From the NCBI GenBank assembly GCA_001600695.1, contig BCKQ01000006.1:946862-1010861 (forward strand): a stretch of DNA of 64,000 nt, read 5' to 3'. This document shows positions 41,225-51,209 of this stretch, piece after piece. Under the pieces are notes generated by a model. The model saw only the letters and a list, made by a program, of their open reading frames with translations, was not told the origin of the DNA and ran no database searches. Within the stretch, counting starts at the first letter, position 1; each line of letters opens with the position of its first letter. Position numbers and translations under genes: made by a program. The stretch is from Ascoidea asiatica (lineage: Eukaryota > Ascomycota > Saccharomycetes > Ascoideales > Ascoideaceae).

Positions 41225-44200
41225 TTATGTAAAAATGTCCGCCATTAAGGTTTGAGTAGAAATCCGATTTAAGCAGACTTTTTTATTTTTAAAATGCTCT
41301 TTCATATGAGCATCCTTAACGTTGAGGTGCGTTGTTCTTCCTAACATAAAAGGATTTTTGACAATTTTAATTACACCTTTATTATCAGAATGACATGTAA
41401 CAGCAGGTAATTTGTAAAAATCACGAACAATAATTTGAGGAATACCTTGAATAAAGCAACACTCATTTGCACCATGATCAAAAGCACAAAATTCAGCTTC
41501 TGAAGTACTTTCACATACCATTGGTGAAGCTATAATTTTCCCAAACATTAATATATCCTCTAAATAAATACAATAGCATAGGATAGATCTACACAGTAAA
41601 TAAGGATTTCCAAAAGATGCATCAGAATATAAATTCAATTTATATTTAATTGAACTTTTATTATTTTTATATTGAAACAAGAAATATCGTGTATCATTTA
41701 CATAGTGTAATAATTGATAACAGAATCCAAATAAAATTTTATGAGGAAAATAAACAAACCTTGCTAAACATTGAACATGAAATAAAATATCAGGTCTGGA
41801 ATGACCAGCTAAATAGATTAATTGACCAACAATCTTTGCAAAATCTTTAACTTTTTGTTTTAATTCATTTGCTGTTAGCTTCATTGGAAACATATCAGGA
41901 CTAAACTTTTCAATTAACTTAAGTTTAGAGGGATGACAATCCTTAAATGTTTGTGTTTTATTTTTTACTGATTCATAGTAATTCACAATCAAATGGCTTT
42001 GTTTTAACCAAATAGATCCTTCATCCACATTCTGATAAATCTTATAACCAACATGTTTGACTATTTCAGGTTGAAATTGATAAGTAATCTTAAATTTTTG
42101 ACAAATGTTTTTCTTTAATCTATCAAAAACATCTTTATTTAAATGAAGAACAGTAAGATCATCAACATAAACCAAAATAATGCATTGAACTATCTTTCCT
42201 TTCTTAAGGTAATAAAAATTATCAGTATAGATAGTTTTCTTGAAACCTAATTCAATTAACAACTTATGTAAAATAGAATACCATGAATAATTTGAGCTTC
42301 TTAATCCATAAACTGCTTTGTTAATTGATACATATATGATACCATCATTTAACGCCAATCTACCATAGAGATTATAACCTAAAGGAGAATTTAAAAATGC
42401 AGCAGAAAAGTCAATAGATGAAAACTTGAGATTATTTTCAAACCCAAAACAAATCATTAATTTGAAAACCTGATCTTCCAATACAGTACTTCCATATGTA
42501 TCACTATCACTTTCTTTATCACCAGAAACAACTAATCTTGCGTTTCTAGTTAATTTATTATCAGCAGATTGTTTATAAGTGAATACCCATAAAAATGGAA
42601 TTGCATTTTTTTTAATTGTTGGAGTAATATCTACAGGTTTTAGAATATTAAATGTACGATTAGATTTGTGATTTTCTAATTCCTTATTAATTGCATCTGC
42701 AAATCCTAATTTAAAAGCATCATTGATATTTTTAGGTACTTTATTATCATCAACATTTACTCCATTCATCACAAAGTAATTAATAAGCCTAGGACTTGCT
42801 TCTAAAAAGAAAACTATTGCTTTTTGTTCCGAATGAATATTTTCATCTCCAATATCATTTAATAGCCTTTTAAGGTTCATTCTATCCTTTATCTCCATGT
42901 CCTTGTCTGTATAATTTTGATCGTCTAAGGAAGGACCCTCCTCATCTTCTGTGATTAATCGTTGGAAAGAATTTTGATTTTCATCAAGATTATCCGAGGG
43001 TATTTCAACAATATCACTATCAACAGTTTTATTAGGTTCTTTAACCATCTCAGTAACTGCACCATCTGTAGTAGATTCACTTCTTTCTACAGCTGTGTTA
43101 TCATCGTTGACATCCGAGGATATAATGTTTTTATCTTTAATAATAGTATTTTCATTCTAAATTATTACTTCTGAGTCTTCTTGATAATCATAAGTTTCAT
43201 CATTATTTAAAATAATATCATTAATCATATCGGTATTATAATTTCTCTCACTATAATATCTTTCATTTGTGGGATAGATATGTCTTGTATCAATGATTTT
43301 ATCCATTGAAGGAATATAAACAATATGACCATATGAATTCTTTGAAGTCATTAAATAAACTCCAACAATTGCTTTTTCTGCAACTTTTGACTCAACACGA
43401 ATTAATTTAACATAAACTTTAGAACCTAAAGGAATAACTTTAGTACCATCAAGTACTTTGTTAGTAACATAATGATATGGTGTATCTTTTATTAATGGCT
43501 TATACATATTATTAACTATTCTTGTTGCAATTTCTAAACCGAATAAAAACAAATTATTAGGTAATGAAGCATCAACCATTAAGGTTCAAGCAATATTTAA
43601 TAAAGATCTATTGGTTCTCTCCACACTACCATTTTCACGACTTGAATAAGTAGAAGTGTACATAGGTTTAATACCAAATTTCTTACAGACTTGTAAAACA
43701 CCATTGTTTTTGAATTCAGTACCATTATCAGAAAATAACTGTTTAATTTTTGAGTCAAATTGTCTTTCAACAAACTCTTTGAATTCAATTATTTTATTTA
43801 ATACTTCAATTTTTGATTTAAGAAAATAAGTAGTTGTAAAACTAGTATATTTATTCCTAAGTACCATTATAAATTTTGGTTCAAACTTAATAGGACCAAT
43901 CACATCCATTTCAACAATTTCAAATGGTTTAAATTTTTTAATATACTGAGAGCTTGATCTATAAGCAACTTTAGATAATTTTCCTCTTTTACAGCTATCA
44001 CAATTAGTAGAATCACCGATTTCAATATCATTTTCAATTGTTATAGCACCACATTTTATAGCTTGAATTAGTTTTTCCGTGGACATATGTCCGAATCTTT
44101 CATGTAATGTAGCACCTTTAGCTTTTATTGAATTAATACTTTTATAGTTTTTGACTAAATACTTTTTATCAAAGTATGGAATTTTATCAATAAAAAGAAA

Positions 44201-45319
44201 TTTAATTTTATTACTTTTATATTCAATTATTTGAGAATTGAAATTTGGATGAATATTAGCTTCTTTCATGACACCAACTGATAAAATAGTTTTTCTAATA
44301 TTAGGAACATATATAACATCAAGTTCTTTCAATTGATTTCTAAATCTTAGAATCAATTTTCCTTTACCTTGAACATTAAACTGGTTACCTCCAACACCTT
44401 CATATCTAAGGTTGGAATCTTTAAAGACTTCATAGTTATGAATAACTTCCAAGTCATCTGTAAAACAAACATTTGCACCAGAATCATCATCGCTTTCATC
44501 ATCAACAGACTTGTCTTTCTTTAATTTAAAACAGTCCTTTTTAACATGACCTTTCTTTTTGCAATATAAACAGGTAATATTCTTTTTAGACTTCTTATTA
44601 CCACCTTTGCCTTTCTTCTTATCAGTTCCAAACTGAATGGAAAAAATAGAATACATACTGGATTTACCACTAACTGCTGCAATATTCTCAAAGTATTGAT
44701 TAACTCACTTAATGTTGGAACTCTATCTAAAGTAATAAACGCTGTTGCAACTTGTTTGAAAGGACCTCTCAAACCATTTAAAATTTAGTTAACAACCAAG
44801 GATTCATCCATTCTACCATAACCTCTCTCATATTCTTAAACAATACCATTAGCTTTTCTTAATAGGTATTCAACAGAGGTTTCACCACCCCATTCAATCT
44901 TTGATAATATTGAATGTAACTGTGTTTGATGTCTAACAGTTCCAATAATTGAATCTAGTGATTTCAAATTTTCACGGGCAGTATTTCCAATGTTTGAAAA
45001 GATTTTGTACTTATCACCAACAACTAGATTTAAAATATGATTAACATAAGTATTATTATAAGCAGAAATATTCTCTTTAGGGACAGCTGGATTGAGAACA
45101 GCACCTAAATCTAACATAGTAATTATATTTGAAAGATTACTTAACCAGGCGACATAACCAGCTTGAGTATTTAAAACAACAATTAATTTTTTCAAATTAA
45201 TCTTTAAATTAAAACCNTCAACTATAACTTTTTTACCACCTGCATCGGAAATAGAAACACCTAGATTATTGATAGTATTGAAANTTTGTGAAGCTTGAGT
45301 GGCACCTGTGGCACTGTTA
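41225..45319 (-). pseudogene. decayed gag-pol of copia retrotransposon
   Basis: Minus-strand pieces. Gag-like sequence: 45319-44836 (open upstream into the LTR, no ATG seen), then a TAA at 44835-44833, another TAA near 44788, and a gag piece to about 44700. A -1-type frame change near 44700 leads to 44656-43586 with a CCHC knuckle (CLYCKKKGHVKKDC), an integrase HHCC zinc module (HERFGHMS...CDSCKRGK) and catalytic-core residues (EMDVIGPI, SDNGTEFKNNG, then RENGSVERTNRS). An in-frame TGA (about 43585-43583), a piece to 43157, an in-frame TAG, then reverse transcriptase 43048-41225 with YVDDLTVLH, and RNase H, ending at a TAA just after LMADIFT, where related elements continue a few residues. 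Not functional as assembled. Confidence 0.88.
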
Positions 45320-46126
45320 TGTTGGGATTCTTGAGAAATAATGGAACAAATTAAATTGTTTTAGTTTAAAAAATATTAGGGTTAATGAAAAATAATGTCC
45401 ATATTATAAATAGATTGATAGTAAAAATTATGTATTAATATATGTAAAATAGTAACTTTAAANNNNNNNNNNNNNNNNNNNNNNNNNNNNNNNNNNNNNN
45501 NNNNNNNNNNNNNNNNNNNNNNNNNNNNNNNNNNNNNNNNNNNNNNNNNNNNNNNNNNNNNNNNNNNNNNNNNNNNNNNNNNNNNNNNNNNNNNNNNNNN
45601 NNNNNNNNNNNNNNNNNNNNNNNNNNNNNNNNNNNNNNNNNNNNNNNNNNNNNNNNNNNNNNNNNNNNNNNNNNNNNNNNNNNNNNNNNNNNNNNNNNNN
45701 NNNNNNNNNNNNNNNNNNNNNNNNNNNNNNNNNNNNNNNNNNNNNNNNNNNNNNNNNNNNNNNNNNNNNNNNNNNNNNNNNNNNNNNNNNNNNNNNNNNN
45801 NNNNNNNNNNNNNNNNNNNNNNNNNNNNNNNNNNNNNNNNNNNNNNNNNNNNNNNNNNNNNNNNNNNNNNNNNNNNNNNNNNNNNNNNNNNNNNNNNNNN
45901 NNNNNNNNNNNNNNNNNNNNNNNNNNNNNNNNNNNNNNNNNNNNNNNNNNNNNNNNNNNNNNNNNNNNNNNNNNNNNNNNNNNNNNNNNNNNNNNNNNNN
46001 NNAAGGCACCTGTCATAGTTAAAATATATTTGAATTAAACTTAAAAGAGATAAAAATAAAGAAATAATAATTGCCTGTAAAAGCACAAAAAAAGAAAAAG
46101 TAAAATAAATGAAAACAATTTTAACA
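45320..46126 (-). repeat. 5' LTR, interrupted by assembly gap
   Basis: Only the first 143 (45320-45462) and last 124 (46003-46126) plus-strand bases are sequenced. Comparison with the other LTR implies about 665 missing bases, whereas the gap holds 540 Ns. Confidence 0.88.
45463..46002. other. assembly gap (540 N)
   Basis: Run of undetermined bases inside the 5' LTR. Open frames crossing it are artefacts. Confidence 0.99.
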
Positions 46127-46131
46127 AAAAC
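46127..46131. repeat. target-site duplication AAAAC, right copy
   Basis: Matches 40189-40193. It marks the right boundary of the element, 254 bp before the OHCU decarboxylase ATG. Confidence 0.85.
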
Positions 46132-46385
46132 AGAATTTTAACTATATTTCAGTAATCTCCAGACAGATAAATACGCTTTGAAATCAGTAAAGCTTGTTGG
46201 TTGCTTTTTGGAGTCCCACTTAAAACCACTGAAAGTTCATTTATTTTGAATTACAACTATTCTTTGAAATTCAAATATAATTCTTATTTATTCAGTGTTT
46301 TCTAATAGCTTTAACGTAAATTCAAATTAAATTACACTCTTGTAACTTAACAAAAGATCAGCCAGCTTCAATACACACTTAGAAA

Positions 46386-46955
46386 ATGGATCAGTACTCT
46401 TTACCTTCACCTTTAAGGTTATGCTCACTTTCAAAAATAGAAGAAGAAGAACTTTTGGATCATTTATTTGAACCTTGTCCAACTTTGAAGAAACTCTTGA
46501 TTCCTATGCTCTTTTCAAGTTTTCAAAAATATGAAACTTATAAAGAATTTATTGAATTTTCAAGAAAACAATTATTTACATTGTTATTAAATGAAAAAAA
46601 CAATATTTTATTGGAAAAAGATATCAATGAAATAATTGCTGCACATCCTAGATTAGGTGCAACTAAAAAGAATATCACCCAATTATCAGTTCATTCTCAA
46701 AAGGAACAAGAAAGTTTGTTGAAGATTTCTGAAACTGAAGCTATAAAGTTGAAAGAATTGAATAAGCTATATGAAAATACATTTCCTGGCTTAAGATATG
46801 TAGTTTTTGTAAATGGAAGATCAAGACAAGTTATAATGGAAAACATGATAAAAAGAATAAATAGAAATGATATTGCTCTTGAGAAAAGAGAAGCATTTAA
46901 TGCAATGTGTGATATAGCTTTAGATAGGGCAAAAAAACTTGGTGCCAAATTATAA
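46386..46955 (+). CDS. OHCU decarboxylase (uric acid degradation)
   Basis: Catalyses 2-oxo-4-hydroxy-4-carboxy-5-ureidoimidazoline to (S)-allantoin, the third step of urate breakdown. The 189-residue product has the usual length. The catalytic histidine motif is AAHPRLGA with His87. The C-terminal signature is LNKLYENTFPGLRYVVFVNG (about 128-147), followed by RSRQVI. No intron or targeting signal stands out, although the last residues (AKL) resemble a peroxisomal SKL-type tripeptide, which would fit peroxisomal urate oxidation. The retrotransposon ends 254 bp upstream, so the native promoter has been split. Confidence 0.92.
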   Translation: MDQYSLPSPLRLCSLSKIEEEELLDHLFEPCPTLKKLLIPMLFSSFQKYETYKEFIEFSRKQLFTLLLNEKNNILLEKDINEIIAAHPRLGATKKNITQLSVHSQKEQESLLKISETEAIKLKELNKLYENTFPGLRYVVFVNGRSRQVIMENMIKRINRNDIALEKREAFNAMCDIALDRAKKLGAKL

Positions 46956-47556
46956 ATTTTCTTTTATTTTCAAATTAAATGAACATGCTATTATCTTATT
47001 ATATCAATAACCCAGTTAGCTTTACTTATATTTCTAACAATTAATTTTATGCAAAAATGGATTCAATATCTAAAATTTCGAAGTCAGTAACTTTTGTGAA
47101 GTTTGATAAATACTTAAAATCGAATAAAACATAAATACATACTTATTTCAATAAAAAAATAATTCACTATTTCATTTTCCACTAAAGAATTTTAGGACAC
47201 ACAAAAATATCAAATCATCAATATGGGAGTATACTTTTTATATTTCTAGTTTAATTAAAAATCAATTAAAAAATTGTCATCGTTTATTATTATTAAAATA
47301 GATGAAATAAAAGTATGAAATTAAAATGATAAGGTAGAAAAAAAAAACTGAAAATTTTAAGAAAGAATTTATATAAAAATTCAAAATAAAAATTTAAAAT
47401 AAAAATAAAAATAAAAATAAAAATAAAGATAAGAAATAAAAATTTAAGATTAAAATCATAATTATAATTAAAGAATGATAAATTTTCAATTATAATATAT
47501 ATTTTTGAAGGTATTTATATATTGATATAGTTGATTAAAAAGAGAAACAATATAAT
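46956..47556. other. convergent spacer OHCU decarboxylase/PP2A
   Basis: AT-rich, with an AAAATA hexamer repeat (about 47397-47427) near the PP2A 3' end. No gene is seen. Confidence 0.6.
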
Positions 47557-48636
47557 TCACAAAAAATAATCAGGAGTCTTTCTTGTAACAGTTGGTTCAC
47601 CAGGTCTAACAGAGGGATCATACTGTAAGAACTGTCTATTATGCTGTTCATCAACTTCCATAATTGCAGCTTGATTACCACATCTATAACAATAATTTGG
47701 AGCAGAAAATATAGTTACAACCAATTGTGTATGAGACCAAGAATAACCTTCCATAACTAATTGATGAGCTCTTGCAATTAAAGATAAATTATTTGTCTGA
47801 TTAAATTGTTTTGAAATATCTGAACCAAATGTAAAACCAGCACCTCTTGGACTTATACCCCAACCAGTTCTTTCATCAGGATCAGACCATAATAAATCAC
47901 ACATTGGACCTTCATGAGGTACTTCTTGTACTCTTTGTAATAATCTTACTTGATCAATTGTTTCAAGCATTGGAGATAAACCACCATGAAGACAAAATAT
48001 TCTATTATCTACAAGAGCAGTAATTGGAAAATAATCAAATAAATCTGTAAATAATTTCCAAACTTCTGCAGAACCATATTTTCTTAAACATTCATCATAA
48101 AATCCATAAACTTGAGTTATTTGTCTTGATTCATGATTACCTCTTAATATTGTAATTCTATTTGGATATCTTACTTTCATTGCAACTAAAAAACTAACAG
48201 TTTCAACAGAATAATAACCTCTATCAACATAATCACCCATAAATAAATAATTAGTATCAGGACATGGACCACCAATTTTAAATAATTCCATTAAATCATG
48301 AAATTGACCATGAACATCACCACATATTGTTACAGGTACATGTACAGGTTGAACATTTTCTTCAAATTGTAAAACATCAGCAGCCATTTTACATAATTTT
48401 GATACATTATCTTCAGTTAAAGGATTACAGTTAGCTAATTGTTCAATCCATTGATCTAATTGATTAATATTTGAGTCAGATAATTCTGGAGGAGGACCTT
48501 CTTTTTGTTCAAAAGCTGGATTGAAAGAGTAATCTCCATTTGAAGAAGTTTCTTGAGGTTCTTCATCTTCTTCCAAGCTTGGATCTAAACGATTATCAAC
48601 TTGATCTTGCATTGTAATATCACCATCCATGTCCAT
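47557..48636 (-). CDS. PPH21: protein phosphatase 2A catalytic subunit
   Basis: Ser/Thr phosphatase catalytic subunit of PP2A (S. cerevisiae has the paralogues Pph21 and Pph22; which one this matches cannot be told). 359 residues, with an acidic N-terminal extension (about 1-50) as in Pph21/22. Metal-binding and catalytic motifs are GDVHGQF, GDYVDRG and RGNHESR. The C-terminus is TPDYFL, whose final Leu is the site of methylation in the family. No intron. About 1.3 kb of sequence separates its start from CDC123. Confidence 0.94.
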   Translation of the reverse strand: MDMDGDITMQDQVDNRLDPSLEEDEEPQETSSNGDYSFNPAFEQKEGPPPELSDSNINQLDQWIEQLANCNPLTEDNVSKLCKMAADVLQFEENVQPVHVPVTICGDVHGQFHDLMELFKIGGPCPDTNYLFMGDYVDRGYYSVETVSFLVAMKVRYPNRITILRGNHESRQITQVYGFYDECLRKYGSAEVWKLFTDLFDYFPITALVDNRIFCLHGGLSPMLETIDQVRLLQRVQEVPHEGPMCDLLWSDPDERTGWGISPRGAGFTFGSDISKQFNQTNNLSLIARAHQLVMEGYSWSHTQLVVTIFSAPNYCYRCGNQAAIMEVDEQHNRQFLQYDPSVRPGEPTVTRKTPDYFL

Positions 48637-49921
48637 ATTATATTATATTGTATTATATTTTATTAATGATATTAAATTATTATTTTATTTTTTAAAAATT
48701 GAAATTAAAATGAAAAAAAAGGGAAACTAAAGGAAAATAAGAGACATTGAAGAGAAAAAGAATATTATGGTTAGTATCATTGTTATAATGTTAAATAATT
48801 CAACCTTTAATTGATTGACAATGTTATTGATTAAAATGAATAATATCAAATATTACGAGAAATGTTTTTGAAAATGATTTTTTCTTTAACAACGGATTAA
48901 GAGAGCAAATTTGATTAAGATTTAACTTGAATTGAATTTAGAAGATTGTCTTTGTGATTAAGATTATGATTAAAGATATGATTATGATTATAATTTTGAT
49001 TATGAATGTGATTATAATTACTGATTGTAAGTTTGTAAGTGGAGTGTGATTGTAATTAGAATAATTCAAGATTTATGAAAATATTGTAAAATGTTAAATA
49101 TGTGATTGTGATGAATAAGATTAAATCTTGGATAAAGCAAATAAAGTACTTACCAGAATGTAGAATATGATAAATGATTATTTGAAATTTATGATTTATA
49201 ATTTATGATTTATAATTTGCAATTTACAATTTGAGAACTATTCACAAATAAATGTTTATATTGATATTGATATTGATATTGGTTTTGCTATTGATATTGA
49301 AATTGAATTGGGATTGAATATATGAAATATTAATATCAATAACATTAACAACATTAATAACAGTAGCGTCAACAGTAGCGTTACCATTTACAATACTGCA
49401 ATTGTAGTATTCTGCCGTACTCTTTAATGTTGTACAGTACAGTACTATCACTACTACTACTATTACCGCTGCCATTACCACCTTTACCACTGATATTACC
49501 AGCTACAACACCACTAACACTGCTAATACTAATACTAACACTAACAAACTGCCTTCAATCCCACAGTTACCATACGTAATGAAATACTCAAAACTAACAG
49601 CCTCCAAGTCAGGTGTCTGGTCACGTTATACGTTATAGTCTGAGGACGTGTCACGAGACACTATCTCAACCAGATCTCTCAAGATCTCAAATTTCCGTCT
49701 TTTTTTCAATCGAAATTTCTTCTTCCGTTTGAAGATTTTACTGCAACGGATTGAGATCATGTGTGATAGATTTCAGGGAATATTTGAATCATCAGAAGAA
49801 GCACAAGAAGCAAGAACAACAGAAGTGAGATCAGAACAAGTATCAATATAAGAAAGAACAATCCAAATAAAGCAAGAGGCCATCAATTATTTTCAAACAT
49901 CTGGTTCAACTACTTTTGTAT
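48637..49921. promoter_or_regulatory. divergent region PP2A/CDC123
   Basis: Long upstream region. It holds GATTAT/ATTATG simple repeats (about 48955-49020), a TTGATA repeat (about 49255-49285), the words ACAGTACAGTACT (about 49436) and CTACTACTACTATTACC, then a GC-richer section (about 49540-49700). A 30-codon ATG frame (49759-49851) could act as an upstream frame in the CDC123 leader. The longer frame at 49648 starts with GTG and is not accepted. Confidence 0.5.
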
Positions 49922-51163
49922 ATGTATCAAGATATGACTGTGTCTTCTTTTGGATCCCCAAATCAAAACACCATACATGAGAAAAAAGATTCTTCAACTG
50001 CTCAAGATAATTCTGATCAGAAAGCTAGTCAACTTGAAGAGGACGAAGATATACCAATTCTAATTACTGATCAAGAGATAATAAATTGTTCTTTTTCGAA
50101 TTGGTACCCTATTTTCAAATCTCATTCTCCGAAAGCTCATATACTAAGACCTATACCGAAATCTTTCATAGATTATTTATTTCAAGATGGTATTACTTTA
50201 CCTAATGAATATTATAATTCTACAACTGGAAAAAACTCAAACATAAATAAAAATGAATGGGAAGAAAATTCAGACTATCAATTATCCTCTAATATTTCTA
50301 ATAATCTCAATAATCTAGATCCAACTGAAAAATTCACTAATTTTCATAATCAAATAAAATTAATCCTTATTAATAATGGTCCAATTTTCCCAAAACTTAA
50401 CTGGTCAGCTCCAAAGGATGCTAAATGGATTTTACCTGATTCAATTTTAAAATGCTATACAACTTCCGATGTTTATATGCTTTTAAAGTCCTCTGATCAT
50501 ATATTATTTGACTTAACCAAAATGCTAAAAGTTTATGATACCACTACTACCACTACTACCGCTACTGCTATTACTACTGTTAGTGCGGATGAAAATAATA
50601 ATAATAAAAACTTCGAGTTTGAACTAGTTTTAAAGGAATGGTTTAATATAAATCCTTCTTTAGAGTTTAGAGTTTTTATTAAAAATAAAAAAATTATCGC
50701 CATTTCTCAAAAAGATTCAAATTATTATCAATTTTTACAAAAAATAGCTTCCAAAATTAAATTAAAAATCTTTACATTTTTCAATAATATTGTAAAACAA
50801 AATTTTATTAATAATAATTATATAATTGATCTATATTTACCGATTTCAACTGAAAAAATTTATATTATAGATTTTAATCCTTTTTCAAAACAATCAGATT
50901 CTTTATTGTTCAATTGGAATGAACTAATTAACTTTTCTTCAAATGATGATTTGGATTTTCAATTAAGATTTGTAGATAAATTTAATTCAAAATCCTTTTT
51001 AGTAAAACCTTATTCCGAAAGTCAAGTCCCTAGAGATGTTGTAGATGCTTCAATGGATGCTTCAGCTATGGTAGATCTACTCAAACAGTGGCAAAACTCC
51101 TTAGACAAAAATAATGATCAACTTTCATCAGATTCAGATACTGATTCATATACAAAATCTTAA
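49922..51163 (+). CDS. CDC123: Cdc123, eIF2 assembly factor
   Basis: ATP-grasp chaperone that promotes assembly of the translation initiation factor eIF2. 413 residues from the first ATG (49922); an alternative Met lies at 49934. Family segments are NCSFSNWYPIFKSHSPKAHI (about 57-76), GPIFPKLNWSAPKDAKWILP, LVLKEWFNINPSLEFRVFIK and IIDFNPFSKQSDSLLFNWNE. The last two carry the acidic, Arg and Asp-Asn positions expected for Mg-ATP binding. Asn-rich insertions explain the extra length over S. cerevisiae (360). The stop is 46 bp from that of the MEI2-like gene on the other strand. Confidence 0.93.
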   Translation: MYQDMTVSSFGSPNQNTIHEKKDSSTAQDNSDQKASQLEEDEDIPILITDQEIINCSFSNWYPIFKSHSPKAHILRPIPKSFIDYLFQDGITLPNEYYNSTTGKNSNINKNEWEENSDYQLSSNISNNLNNLDPTEKFTNFHNQIKLILINNGPIFPKLNWSAPKDAKWILPDSILKCYTTSDVYMLLKSSDHILFDLTKMLKVYDTTTTTTTATAITTVSADENNNNKNFEFELVLKEWFNINPSLEFRVFIKNKKIIAISQKDSNYYQFLQKIASKIKLKIFTFFNNIVKQNFINNNYIIDLYLPISTEKIYIIDFNPFSKQSDSLLFNWNELINFSSNDDLDFQLRFVDKFNSKSFLVKPYSESQVPRDVVDASMDASAMVDLLKQWQNSLDKNNDQLSSDSDTDSYTKS

Positions 51164-51209
51164 ACAAAATTCAAATAATTCTTTCTAGTTTTTCTAAAAT
51201 GTTATTGAG

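Larger units (their letters stand above)
40194..46126 (-). mobile_element. Ty1/copia-type LTR retrotransposon, inactivated
   Basis: About 5.9 kb as assembled, bounded by LTRs with TGTT...AACA ends and flanked by a 5-bp target duplication AAAAC (40189-40193 and 46127-46131). The coding sense is minus. Order on the minus strand is gag-like, zinc knuckle, integrase, reverse transcriptase, RNase H; integrase before reverse transcriptase makes it copia-type. A purine tract (GAGGAGGG on the minus strand, 41133-41126) abuts the 3' LTR and fits a polypurine tract. The coding region has several in-frame stops and one frame change. The aligned LTR parts differ at 5 of 267 bases, so the insertion is not brand new. 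A few single-N bases and a 540-N gap show assembly difficulty. Confidence 0.93.

Noticed and set aside
44660..44772. Programmed gag-pol frameshift in the retrotransposon
   Set aside because: The change lies before the zinc knuckle, there is no obvious slippery heptamer, and nearby in-frame stops point to decay.
45382..46086. Minus-strand frames across the N run
   Set aside because: Artefacts of undetermined bases.
49648..49851. 67-codon plus-strand frame before CDC123
   Set aside because: GTG start; only the last 30 codons begin with ATG, noted as a possible upstream frame.
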